The position numbers and the translations under genes are program-made. The notes beneath the pieces are model-generated. The model had not been told where the DNA came from and made no database searches. It saw nothing but the letters and a program-made list of their open reading frames with translations. From Clostridia bacterium (GTDB lineage Bacteria; Bacillota; Clostridia; Oscillospirales; CAG-272), in NCBI GenBank assembly GCA_017507985.1, contig JAFVZV010000060.1, forward strand, positions 1 through 33,250: a DNA stretch of 33,250 bases, read 5' to 3'. Within the stretch, counting starts at the first letter, position 1. Each line of letters starts with the position of its first letter. Shown one piece after another: positions 1 to 7,132 of this stretch.

Positions 1-523
1 CATCCGCATCCATTGCGCCGAACTTGCCGAATCCGTCCGCAGAGAACAGAACCTTGTCGGTGCTGTCGTAGGTGACGATGACCTCGGGCCAATGCACCAT
101 GGGAGCGGCGACAAAGGTCAGCGTGTGCTTGCCTAGCGAGAGAGTATCGCCCTCGCCGACAACAATGCGCTTGTCGGCGAAATCGTTACCAAAAAAGTTT
201 TTCATCATGGCAAACGCCTTGGCCGACGAGACAATGGTCGCGTGGGGGTAGGCCTTGATGAAATTGACAATGTTAGCCGAGTGGTCGGGCTCCATGTGCT
301 GAACGATGAGATAGTCGGGGGTGCGGTTGCCCAAAGCGTTCTGAATGTTATCAAGCCACTCGTGGGTAAAGTTGACATCGACTGTATCCATAATGGCGAT
401 CTTGTCGTCCAAGATGGCGTAAGAGTTATATGCCATACCGTTGGGGACGACGTATTGTCCCTCAAACAGATCGATGGCGTGGTCGTTAACGCCGATATAC
501 TTGATATCGTTTGTAATGATCAT
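1..523 (-). CDS. fprA: A-type flavoprotein / flavodiiron protein (FprA), N-terminal part, cut by window edge
   Basis: The 174 visible residues are the metallo-beta-lactamase-like diiron domain of a flavodiiron protein, a cytoplasmic enzyme family that reduces O2 to water and/or NO to N2O using electrons from rubredoxin or similar carriers. Diiron ligands are readable at the expected places: H76, E78 and D80 in QHMEPDHSAN, H144 in PMVHWPE, and D163 in FSADGFG. The last histidine and the flavodoxin (FMN) domain lie beyond the left edge. The ATG at 523 follows an AGAGGT ribosome-binding site at normal spacing. The gene lies downstream of the ferredoxin-like gene on the same strand, with its own promoter at 557-584, next to a Crp/Fnr-type regulator. 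That context fits oxygen/NO defence. The family call is firm; the preferred substrate cannot be read from the sequence. Confidence 0.93.
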   Translation of the reverse strand, partial: MIITNDIKYIGVNDHAIDLFEGQYVVPNGMAYNSYAILDDKIAIMDTVDVNFTHEWLDNIQNALGNRTPDYLIVQHMEPDHSANIVNFIKAYPHATIVSSAKAFAMMKNFFGNDFADKRIVVGEGDTLSLGKHTLTFVAAPMVHWPEVIVTYDSTDKVLFSADGFGKFGAMDAD

Positions 524-556
524 ATCTGAATACCTCTGCTTGTTTTTGATATCTTT

Positions 557-584
557 ATTATAGCATATTTGTGATAGTTTTCAA
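557..584 (-). promoter_or_regulatory. Sigma-A promoter for the flavodiiron gene
   Basis: On the minus strand, TTGAAA (584-579) and TATAAT (562-557) are separated by 16 bp. The start codon is about 34 bp downstream of the -10 box. No hairpin terminator is visible between the upstream ferredoxin-like gene (ends 603) and this promoter, so read-through is also possible. Confidence 0.65.
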
Positions 585-602
585 GCGGATTTTGCAAAAA
601 AA

Positions 603-1301
603 TCAATCAAGAATGTGTCCGTCGGTGGAAATGGTGACGACCTGCCAGGGTATAAATTTACCGCTTGCCTGCAATGCTCGTTTGACCGCGTTTTCAATGC
701 CACCGCAGCAAGGAACCTCCATGCGGACGACAGTCACGCTTTTGATGTCGTTTTCAGCAATGATGCGTGTCAGCTTTTCGGCATAATCGCCTTCGTCCAA
801 TTTGGGACAGCCGATCAGCGTGATGCGATTGCGAATGAACTCATTATGGAAGTTGCCGTAAGCGTAGGCGGTGCAATCGGCGGCAATGAGTAAATTGGCA
901 CCGTCAAAATAGGGCGCGTGGGCAGGGACGAGCTTGATTTGGCAAGGCCATTGCGATAGCTGGCTCGTCACGGATTGCGGCTTGCAGACCGATATAGGAG
1001 TGTCGCGCTTGATGGTCTTGGACTGTGTGCCGGGGCAACCGCAAGGGAGCTTGATTCCTTGCTTTTTCATTTTTGCTTGACGCACGGCCTCCTCGTTATA
1101 TGCAGGGGCTTCACGATCCTCAAAGATAATTGCCCCCGTCGGGCAGGAGGGCAAGCAATCGCCCAAACCGTCGCAGTAATCCTCGCGAGTGAGCACAGCT
1201 TTGCCGTCAACCATTTCGATGGCTCCTTCATGGCAAGCCGCCGCGCAAGCGCCACAGCCGTTGCATTTTTCTCTGTCTATTTTGATAATTTTACGGATCA
1301 T
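603..1301 (-). CDS. Ferredoxin-like 4Fe-4S protein (232 aa)
   Basis: The N-terminal ~60 residues are a bacterial two-cluster ferredoxin module. The first cysteine set is CNGCGACAAAC (C13, C16, C19, C23) and the second is YCDGLGDCLPSCP (C43, C49, C53). The usual fourth cysteine of the second set would be residue 46, which is Leu, so the second cluster may be a 3Fe form or may use another ligand. The remaining ~170 residues are a cysteine-containing region (KLPCGCPG, CTAY, GCPK, VPCCGG) that I recognise only as the C-terminal part of this ferredoxin-like family. A role in cytoplasmic electron transfer is inferred. The gene is divergent from the Crp/Fnr regulator and is followed on the same strand by the flavodiiron gene. 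The ATG at 1301 is preceded by GGGAGA. No clear sigma-A promoter could be assigned, which would suit activation by the neighbouring regulator. Confidence 0.8.
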   Translation of the reverse strand: MIRKIIKIDREKCNGCGACAAACHEGAIEMVDGKAVLTREDYCDGLGDCLPSCPTGAIIFEDREAPAYNEEAVRQAKMKKQGIKLPCGCPGTQSKTIKRDTPISVCKPQSVTSQLSQWPCQIKLVPAHAPYFDGANLLIAADCTAYAYGNFHNEFIRNRITLIGCPKLDEGDYAEKLTRIIAENDIKSVTVVRMEVPCCGGIENAVKRALQASGKFIPWQVVTISTDGHILD

Positions 1302-1334
1302 TTTTGTCTCCCGTGAAAAATTTCAGAATTTCTC

Positions 1335-1363
1335 TTGCTTTTATACCCATATTGTACTATAAT
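1335..1363 (+). promoter_or_regulatory. Sigma-A promoter of the Crp/Fnr-type regulator
   Basis: TTGCTT (1335-1340), 17-bp spacer and a perfect TATAAT (1358-1363). The predicted transcription start is near 1370, just before the palindrome at 1378-1393 and 38 bp before the TTG start codon. Confidence 0.7.
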
Positions 1364-1377
1364 AGTGACATCAAGTC

Positions 1378-1393
1378 TGTTGATTTTTCAACA
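1378..1393. promoter_or_regulatory. Palindromic operator candidate (TGTTGA-N4-TCAACA)
   Basis: A perfect 6-bp inverted repeat with a TTTT spacer, resembling the TTGA-N6-TCAA core of Crp/Fnr-family sites (Fnr consensus TTGAT-N4-ATCAA). It lies about 8-23 bp after the predicted start of the regulator's own transcript and directly before its ribosome-binding site (1396-1401), so a bound dimer would block transcription. It also sits upstream of the divergent ferredoxin-like gene. The regulator-site pairing is inferred. Confidence 0.55.
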
Positions 1394-1407
1394 AAAAGGA
1401 GCTTTTT

Positions 1408-2067
1408 TTGAAAAAATATCTGGAAATTTTAAAAAAATGTCCGCTATTTAACCAAATTACGGATGATGATCTGTTGCGTATGCTCAGTTGTCTTGACGCG
1501 AAGGTCGATTTTTTCGACAAAAAATACACGGTCATGGCCGAAGGAAATGCGGCAAAATACATCGGTATCGTACTCTCGGGCTCGGTGCAGATCATTCAAG
1601 TCGATTATTACGGTAATCGTAGCATTCTCAGCAACATTGGGCAATCGCAGGTGTTTGCCGAGGCTTTTGCCTGCGCTGAGCAATCCACTTTGCCCGTGTC
1701 CGTAATCGCAGGCGAGCCCAGCGAGATTATGCTGATCGATAGCGCACATATTTTGCACACCTGCTCAAATAACTGCGGCTTTCATCAACAGCTCATTTTT
1801 AATTTGATGAAGGATTTGGCGCAAAAGTCTATATTGTTCCATCAAAAGCTGGACATTATTGCCAAGAGAACGACCAAAGACAAGCTAATGGCGTATCTCA
1901 TGCGGGAGGCCAGACGGGCAGGGCGCGATTCGTTTGACATTCCGTTTGACCGTCAAGAATTGGCTGACTATCTGGAGGTTGACCGTAGCGGATTGTCCGC
2001 CGAGATCAGCCGGCTACGCGCGCAGGGGGTATTGGAAAGCCACAAAAAGCATTTCAAGCTACTGTAA
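1408..2067 (+). CDS. Crp/Fnr-family transcriptional regulator (219 aa)
   Basis: An N-terminal cyclic-nucleotide-binding-type beta-barrel (roughly residues 10-125) is followed by a long dimerisation helix (~130-155) and a C-terminal winged helix-turn-helix, with FDRQELADYLEVDRSGLSAE as the recognition unit. The start is TTG at 1408, set by AAGGAG at 1396-1401 with 6-nt spacing; no ATG fits better. Several cysteines (CPLF, LSCL, FACA, TCSNNC) could support metal or haem sensing, but no standard N-terminal Fnr 4Fe-4S motif is present. The flavodiiron and ferredoxin neighbours suggest control of an O2/NO response. The HcpR-type nitrosative-stress regulators are a plausible subgroup, which I cannot confirm. 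It ends in a strong hairpin terminator. Confidence 0.88.
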   Translation: MKKYLEILKKCPLFNQITDDDLLRMLSCLDAKVDFFDKKYTVMAEGNAAKYIGIVLSGSVQIIQVDYYGNRSILSNIGQSQVFAEAFACAEQSTLPVSVIAGEPSEIMLIDSAHILHTCSNNCGFHQQLIFNLMKDLAQKSILFHQKLDIIAKRTTKDKLMAYLMREARRAGRDSFDIPFDRQELADYLEVDRSGLSAEISRLRAQGVLESHKKHFKLL

Positions 2068-2070
2068 TGA

Positions 2071-2104
2071 AAACAAGACCACCGAAAACGGTGGTCTTGT
2101 TTTA
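2071..2104. terminator. Bidirectional intrinsic terminator
   Basis: A 14-bp perfect stem (2071-2084 with 2089-2102) with an AAAA loop, flanked by A and T runs. It lies between the convergent regulator and GTPase-NYN genes, and the stop codon of the latter overlaps its edge. Confidence 0.88.
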
Positions 2105-4687
2105 TGGTCGGGACTGTTCCAGCTTTCGGATAAAATCGGTAATTTCGTTGCCGATGGCGGTAACCTCATCTTCGAATTCCTTGGCTGTCATACGCGATAT
2201 GCCCGAGTGAACGGCAGAAAACTGCAACAGGCGGTCGCCTGTGACTACCTTGATGTGATAGTTGGGACCCAGCTCATGCATCATTTGTTCAATATAGGCA
2301 TCTGCGGTCTGATTTTCTTTGGTATACACGACGTGAACACCGTTTTGCATTCTGTCCGAGCCCATGCCGTCCTTGACCAGATAGGCGTCAAATACCAGTG
2401 TCGCTTCGGTCTTGGTGAATGCCACAAAATTGATCAGAATATCCGTTAGAGTTTCCCTTGCTTTTTCCAGGTTAAACTCGGCGAGCTCCTTTAAGGCATC
2501 CCAAGCGTAAATGACGTTATAGCCGTCAATGATGTGCATATGCCTTTGAGGAGCAACGGGCTTTTTGGCTGGCTTTTTTGAGCCTTGGGTTGCCAGCGTG
2601 AGTTTGGGCTCACTGTATCGCTTGCGGCGGATGGGACCGAACTCGCGCAGCATGATGGCCTCCAGATCTTCCTCACTGAGCTGATATTGCTTGGCGATAC
2701 GAGTTGCTCGCGGCAAAATGGCGTCGGCAGACGCGGTCAATGCGGCTGACGCATCTAAATGCTTGTATTGCTCGACTTCCTGCCAAGGAACGACAAAGCC
2801 GGCGCCGTGGGCGCAAAAGACGGAGTGCGGCGTGTTTTCCATATCGGCTTCGGGATCGTAAGCAGCGTTTTTGACGATTTCCTCTTGATTGTGGCATGGA
2901 TCGTAGCCGTCCGGCGTGCAAAACAGCCGTCCTGCGCCGCGTGTATAGGAAATCAGCTCGCGTGTGTAGTCATGCAGCGTTGCGGCAGGTCCACGACCGC
3001 AAATTACGGTAGTGGTATCGTCGGAGGCTTCAAGGGAAAAGTCAGCACAGCGCAGTTGAAGATCGGACATGGCACGACCAACCTGTGCGCTTGGAACCTC
3101 CAAGCGGAACTTGTAATATGGCTCAAGCAAAATACATCCTGCGCGCATCAGACCTTGGCGCACGGCACGTAGGGTCGCCTGACGAAAATCGCCGCCCTCG
3201 GTATGCTTGAGGTGAGCTTTGCCTGCGACCAGCGTGATCTTGGTGTCAGTCAGTGTCGCGCCGATCAAGGTGCCGCGATGGTCTTTTTCATACAAATGCG
3301 AGAGAATGAGACGTTGCCAGTTGGTGTCCAACGTATTTTCGGGCAGGCGGCTGTCAAAGATTAGTCCTGTGCCTTGTGGCTGTGGCTCAAGCAATAGCTG
3401 CACTTCAGCATAATGGCGTAACGGCTCAAAATGTCCGATACCTATCGTCTTAGCGGCAATCTTTTCTTTATATAGAATATTACCCGTGTCAAAGGTACAT
3501 TCGATTCCAAAGCGATCTTTGATCATGCGTCCGAGCAGCTCGATCTGAATATCGCCCATCAGACGCGCCTCGATCTGCTGTAGCTCTTCATTCCAGCAAA
3601 GATGCAAAGAGGGATCTTCTTCCTCAAGTTGCTTGAGCTTGGGAAAGTAGACGACAGGAGAGCATTCGGGTGGCAATGCGATACGATAGGACAGCACGGG
3701 TTCAAGGATAGGACGGCAACCGTCGCTTTCAAGCCCCAATCCTTGGCCAACGTAGGTTGCGGACAGCCCAATCACAGCGCAAATTTCGCCTGCTGTTACG
3801 CGCTCCACTTGGTCAAATTTGTCTCCCGAGTACAGGCGCAGTTGGCTCACCTTTTCGGATATTTTCTGACCGTCGGTCGAGCAGTAAGACAGCTCGTCGC
3901 GTGCCGAAAGGCTGCCGCGCGTGATCTTCATGTAAGTCAGACGCGTGCCGGCCGCGTATGCGATTTTATAGACCTTGGCGCCAAATTCGGTTGTGTCGTA
4001 GATAGGGGCGAGCGTGTAGCGATCCAACGTGTCAAGCAAAAAGTCAATTCCCTCCATCTTAAGTGCCGAGCCGAACAGGCAAGGGAAGAGGGAACGATTG
4101 CTGATCAGCGTGGCGATATCGCACTCCTCGATGGGATCGCCTGCAAGAAAGCTCTCAAGAAAGTCCTCATGCTTTAATGCCAGACGCTCGTCCAGCTCGG
4201 CTTTGCTTTGTGTTTCCCAAAAGGCGGAGCAATGTGGCGAGAGAGTCTTGATCAGCTCCGCCTCGATGTCCTCTTGCAATTTGATGCAAATGTCAGTTTT
4301 GTTGACAAAAATAAAGGTAGGAACACCGTAAAAATCCAATAAATTCCAGAGCGTGCGCGTATGATTTTGTATCCCATCGGGCGCGCTGACAACGAGGACT
4401 GCATAATCAAGCAAGGCAAGCGTTCGTTCGGTTTCGGCGGAAAAATCCACGTGCCCCGGCGTGTCCAGTAAGATAAAGTCGCAGTTTTCACTTGAAAAGC
4501 GAGCTTGCTTGGAAAAAATGGTGATGCCGCGCTCGCGTTCCACCGAGAAGGTATCCAGATAGGTGTTTTTATGATCAACCCGGCCAAGCGTTCGAATCAC
4601 GCCCGAACGGTAAAGCAATGCTTCGGAGAGCGTAGTTTTACCCGCGTCTACGTGGGCGAGAATGCCAATGGTCAGCTTTTTTCTCAT
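2102..4687 (-). CDS. TetM/EF-G-like translational GTPase fused to a C-terminal NYN (Rae1/YacP-like) nuclease domain
   Basis: The protein has 861 residues. Residues 1-~690 follow the ribosomal-protection/EF-G fold: G1 AHVDAGKTT (11-19), G2 RERGIT (51-56), G3 DTPGH (75-79), G4 NKTD (129-132), G5 GSALK (206-210), then EF-G-like domains II-V with the domain IV segment HTEGGDFRQATLRAVRQGL. The loop that in Tet(M) carries the Ser-Pro-Val type tip reads KHTEGGDF, so tetracycline release should not be assumed. A basic, proline-rich linker (~690-715) leads to an NYN domain: HIIDGYNVI (718-726), FDAY (766-769), TADAYIE (794-800) and VTGDRLLQ (815-822). This is the arrangement of Rae1/YacP, a ribosome-associated endoribonuclease of Bacillus. 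The inferred role is a ribosome-binding GTPase that delivers a nuclease to mRNA. It is transcribed alone from 4723-4751. Annotation as a plain tetracycline-resistance protein would mislead. Confidence 0.88.
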   Translation of the reverse strand: MRKKLTIGILAHVDAGKTTLSEALLYRSGVIRTLGRVDHKNTYLDTFSVERERGITIFSKQARFSSENCDFILLDTPGHVDFSAETERTLALLDYAVLVVSAPDGIQNHTRTLWNLLDFYGVPTFIFVNKTDICIKLQEDIEAELIKTLSPHCSAFWETQSKAELDERLALKHEDFLESFLAGDPIEECDIATLISNRSLFPCLFGSALKMEGIDFLLDTLDRYTLAPIYDTTEFGAKVYKIAYAAGTRLTYMKITRGSLSARDELSYCSTDGQKISEKVSQLRLYSGDKFDQVERVTAGEICAVIGLSATYVGQGLGLESDGCRPILEPVLSYRIALPPECSPVVYFPKLKQLEEEDPSLHLCWNEELQQIEARLMGDIQIELLGRMIKDRFGIECTFDTGNILYKEKIAAKTIGIGHFEPLRHYAEVQLLLEPQPQGTGLIFDSRLPENTLDTNWQRLILSHLYEKDHRGTLIGATLTDTKITLVAGKAHLKHTEGGDFRQATLRAVRQGLMRAGCILLEPYYKFRLEVPSAQVGRAMSDLQLRCADFSLEASDDTTTVICGRGPAATLHDYTRELISYTRGAGRLFCTPDGYDPCHNQEEIVKNAAYDPEADMENTPHSVFCAHGAGFVVPWQEVEQYKHLDASAALTASADAILPRATRIAKQYQLSEEDLEAIMLREFGPIRRKRYSEPKLTLATQGSKKPAKKPVAPQRHMHIIDGYNVIYAWDALKELAEFNLEKARETLTDILINFVAFTKTEATLVFDAYLVKDGMGSDRMQNGVHVVYTKENQTADAYIEQMMHELGPNYHIKVVTGDRLLQFSAVHSGISRMTAKEFEDEVTAIGNEITDFIRKLEQSRP

Positions 4688-4722
4688 ACGCCATCTCCTT
4701 TCTGAAGCATGAAATATAATTT

Positions 4723-4751
4723 ATTATACCATAAGGTAGGGGCGAATTCAA
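4723..4751 (-). promoter_or_regulatory. Sigma-A promoter of the GTPase-NYN gene
   Basis: Minus strand TTGAAT (4751-4746), 17-bp spacer, TATAAT (4728-4723). The start codon at 4687 is preceded by AAAGGAGA. It is divergent from the promoter at 4781-4809. Confidence 0.75.
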
Positions 4752-4780
4752 TACAGGATTTTGCTTTTTCTGCAATTGCG

Positions 4781-4809
4781 TTGCAATATCAGGGAGAGTG
4801 TGGTATAAT
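4781..4809 (+). promoter_or_regulatory. Sigma-A promoter of the UPF0316-EamA pair
   Basis: TTGCAA (4781-4786), 17-bp spacer, TATAAT (4804-4809). It lies 39 bp before the start of the UPF0316 gene, which has a strong AAAAGGAG ribosome-binding site. Confidence 0.8.
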
Positions 4810-4847
4810 ATTGGCAGAGTGATACCAAATAAAAAGGAGAAAACAAA

Positions 4848-5390
4848 ATGTCCGAGTTTTTAGCATCGATCCATCCTGCTTTGGTTTGTTTGATCGTTTG
4901 CGTCGCTAAAATTATTGAAATTACCATTCAGTCGCTCAAAACCTGCATGATGGTCAAGGGGCAACGCCTCAAGGCAGCGGGGCTTGGCTTTGTCGAATGT
5001 ACCATTTGGGGACTTGTGATATCTACCATTATCAGCACGCTGGGAGACAATCTTTTGCTTTTGCTGTTTTATTGCGTGGGCTATGCCACAGGTCTGTTCC
5101 TTGGCTCAACTATTGAAAATAAGATTGCGCTGGGTACGTCCAACCTGGAATTGATCGCCAGTGACGATAGCACAAAGAAGATCACCGCTTATCTCAAAGA
5201 AAACGATCGCGGCTACACCGTATTCGAGGGGCATGGCTCCAAGGACAAAATGAATATGATCTTTATCGTACTTCCCAGAAAGGAAACGCCGCACGTGCTT
5301 CGCGATATTCGCCGGTGCTGTGACAATAAGGTGTTTGTCGTTGCGTCCGAGGTCAGTAAGTACGCAGGCGGCTACGGTATGGTGAAGTGA
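4848..5390 (+). CDS. UPF0316 / DUF2179 family membrane protein (180 aa)
   Basis: The first ~85 residues contain three hydrophobic segments (about 10-27, 43-65, 68-86), including KIIEITIQSLKTCMMVKGQR, a stretch characteristic of the UPF0316 family (DUF5698). Residues ~100-175 form the cytoplasmic DUF2179 domain (TAYLKENDRGYTVFEGHGS, then a segment starting MIFIVLPRKE). Length fits the family. The function is not established; the cytoplasmic domain is of a type suspected to sense small ligands. It is the first gene of a probable two-gene operon with the EamA transporter, whose start lies 12 nt after its stop. Both are membrane proteins, but a shared substrate is only a guess. Confidence 0.85.
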   Translation: MSEFLASIHPALVCLIVCVAKIIEITIQSLKTCMMVKGQRLKAAGLGFVECTIWGLVISTIISTLGDNLLLLLFYCVGYATGLFLGSTIENKIALGTSNLELIASDDSTKKITAYLKENDRGYTVFEGHGSKDKMNMIFIVLPRKETPHVLRDIRRCCDNKVFVVASEVSKYAGGYGMVK

Positions 5391-5402
5391 AATTGAAAAA
5401 CA

Positions 5403-6317
5403 ATGCAAAAATGTATGAATAAGGGTATTTTTCTTGCCGTATTGGCGGCCGCGTTGTATGCAATCAATGCTCCTTTGTCTAAGCTGTTACTTGACTTTAT
5501 GCCACCCACTCTGATGGCGGGCTTTTTGTATCTTGGTGCAGGAATCGGAATGGGGGCGATCGCTCTTGGCCGCAAGGCAAAAGGAGGGATATCGGACGAG
5601 CAGGCACTGACCAAGGCGGATTTGCCTTATACGATTGCGATGGTCGTCTTGGATATTGCCGCGCCCATTTTCTTATTATTGGGACTGTCGTATACTACGG
5701 CCGCCAACGCCTCACTTTTAAACAATTTTGAGATCGTGGCTACGGCACTGATCGCTTTGGCGGTGTTCAAGGAACGAATCAGCCCTCGTCTCTGGATGGG
5801 GATTTTGTGCGTGACGCTGTCCTGTGCGCTGTTGTCCTTTGAGGATATGGCAAGTCTTGATTTTTCGGTCGGCTCGCTGTTCGTTCTGCTCGCCTGTGTT
5901 TGCTGGGGCGTGGAGAATAACTGCACCCGCCGTCTTTCGGGCAAGGATCCGCTGCTCATTGTGCTTGTCAAAGGCATCTTTTCGGGGCTTGGCTCGCTCG
6001 TTATCGGTCTTTGCCTTGGCGAGCGCGTTGGTGTACTTTGGAGCGTGATTGCCGTGTTGATCGTTGGTTTTATTGCCTACGGCTTGAGCATTTTCTTTTA
6101 CGTCCATGCCCAACGGCTGCTCGGCGCGGCGCGCACCAGCGCCTATTATGCCGTTGCTCCCTTTATCGGAGCGTTGCTTTCGCTGATTATTTTCGGTCAG
6201 ATGCCGCAATATACTTATTTTATCGCCCTGGCCATCATGGCGGTCGGCGCGTGGCTGTATGCCAAAGACGAGCCGCTGTTTAAAAATCGAAACAACAAAA
6301 AAGAGGCTGACGAGTGA
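5403..6317 (+). CDS. EamA-family (drug/metabolite superfamily) transporter
   Basis: About 304 residues with roughly ten hydrophobic helices arranged as two EamA repeats, the normal size and layout of DMT permeases of the inner membrane. Helix 1 begins GIFLAVLAAALYAINAP; the second repeat includes LACVCWGVENNCTRRLSG, with the W-G and N residues typical of the family. The substrate cannot be predicted. ATG 5403 is used, but an in-frame ATG at 5415 would remove four residues; neither has a good ribosome-binding site, and translational coupling to the upstream gene (stop at 5390) is likely. The stop codon is embedded in the terminator stem. Confidence 0.9.
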   Translation: MQKCMNKGIFLAVLAAALYAINAPLSKLLLDFMPPTLMAGFLYLGAGIGMGAIALGRKAKGGISDEQALTKADLPYTIAMVVLDIAAPIFLLLGLSYTTAANASLLNNFEIVATALIALAVFKERISPRLWMGILCVTLSCALLSFEDMASLDFSVGSLFVLLACVCWGVENNCTRRLSGKDPLLIVLVKGIFSGLGSLVIGLCLGERVGVLWSVIAVLIVGFIAYGLSIFFYVHAQRLLGAARTSAYYAVAPFIGALLSLIIFGQMPQYTYFIALAIMAVGAWLYAKDEPLFKNRNNKKEADE

Positions 6318-6342
6318 TTGATTCACTCGTCAGCTTACTTTT
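6306..6342. terminator. Bidirectional intrinsic terminator
   Basis: A 12-bp stem (6306-6317 with 6323-6334) and 5-nt loop followed by a T-rich tract, between the convergent eamA and ABC permease genes. The EamA stop codon lies inside the left arm. Confidence 0.75.
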
Positions 6343-6345
6343 ATG

Positions 6346-7131
6346 TTACGCAATATCCTTGGACGTGTATTTTTTATAGGCCAGTGCGATGCTCGCTGCC
6401 GATACGATCAGTCCAACGGCAAGATATTTGATCTCGATACGTCCTTCACTGACGATATGCGCCGCATCTGCGTATCCGTAGGGAGTAATATACTTGACAA
6501 ATTCCAACTGCTCGGACAAATTGGCTACAAGGTTCATAAAGTAAAATCCAAGCGCAAGACCAAGGCCAAGGCCAAGAGCGCCGCGGCGCAGAAGGGAAGA
6601 CAGACCAAAGGTAATGGCTGCGATTTCCAACTGTAATATGAGCGCGGCTAAAAACAGCAACGCGAGTGTACCTGCTTGAAGCTGCTCGCCGATGGCAAGA
6701 ATGCAGATAAGCGTCACGATAAGTGTGGAGAGATTGAGCACAACGACCTGAATCAGCACCGCAAGCAGTTTGCTTGTTACCACGCTGACGCGTGAGATGG
6801 GATGCGTAAGCAGAAACTCTGCCGTGTGATCTTTTTCTTCTTTTGCAAGCATACCTGCACCCAAAATCGCGGCAAATAAGCCGCCGCCAAGGCACAGCAT
6901 CTCACCAAATTCCAACGCGAAATAGCCCATAAAATCCTTAAAGCCAAGCTGATCCAAGCCGAAGGCATCGGACAGCGCGCCCATGTTGGCGAACATATCG
7001 CTCATTTCCTTCATCTGTTCAGCCATCTCGGGGTAGATCAATACGCACACGCCCAACATAAAGGCGACGGCGGCAGACCAAATAATGAGAGACAGCTTGT
7101 TGCGTTTGAGCTCATGTAAAAGCAATGTCAT
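6346..7131 (-). CDS. ABC-2 type transporter permease (261 aa)
   Basis: Six hydrophobic segments (about 17-35, 78-93, 117-145, 155-175, 180-198, 237-253) fit an ABC-2 type export permease. Between the first two helices is a Met-rich amphipathic stretch (MAEQMKEMSDMFANMGAL). The segment LAKEEKDHTAEFLLTHPISR is a typical coupling-helix region of this family. It starts one base after the stop of the ATPase gene, so translation is probably coupled. The two proteins should form one exporter; drug, peptide or lipid cargo cannot be told apart. Confidence 0.88.
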   Translation of the reverse strand: MTLLLHELKRNKLSLIIWSAAVAFMLGVCVLIYPEMAEQMKEMSDMFANMGALSDAFGLDQLGFKDFMGYFALEFGEMLCLGGGLFAAILGAGMLAKEEKDHTAEFLLTHPISRVSVVTSKLLAVLIQVVVLNLSTLIVTLICILAIGEQLQAGTLALLFLAALILQLEIAAITFGLSSLLRRGALGLGLGLALGFYFMNLVANLSEQLEFVKYITPYGYADAAHIVSEGRIEIKYLAVGLIVSAASIALAYKKYTSKDIA

Positions 7132-7132
7132 A

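Noticed and set aside
2102..4687. Calling the GTPase-NYN protein a tetracycline-resistance determinant
   Set aside because: The GTPase body is TetM-like, but the loop that dislodges tetracycline is not conserved, a nuclease domain is fused, and no mobile-element context is seen.
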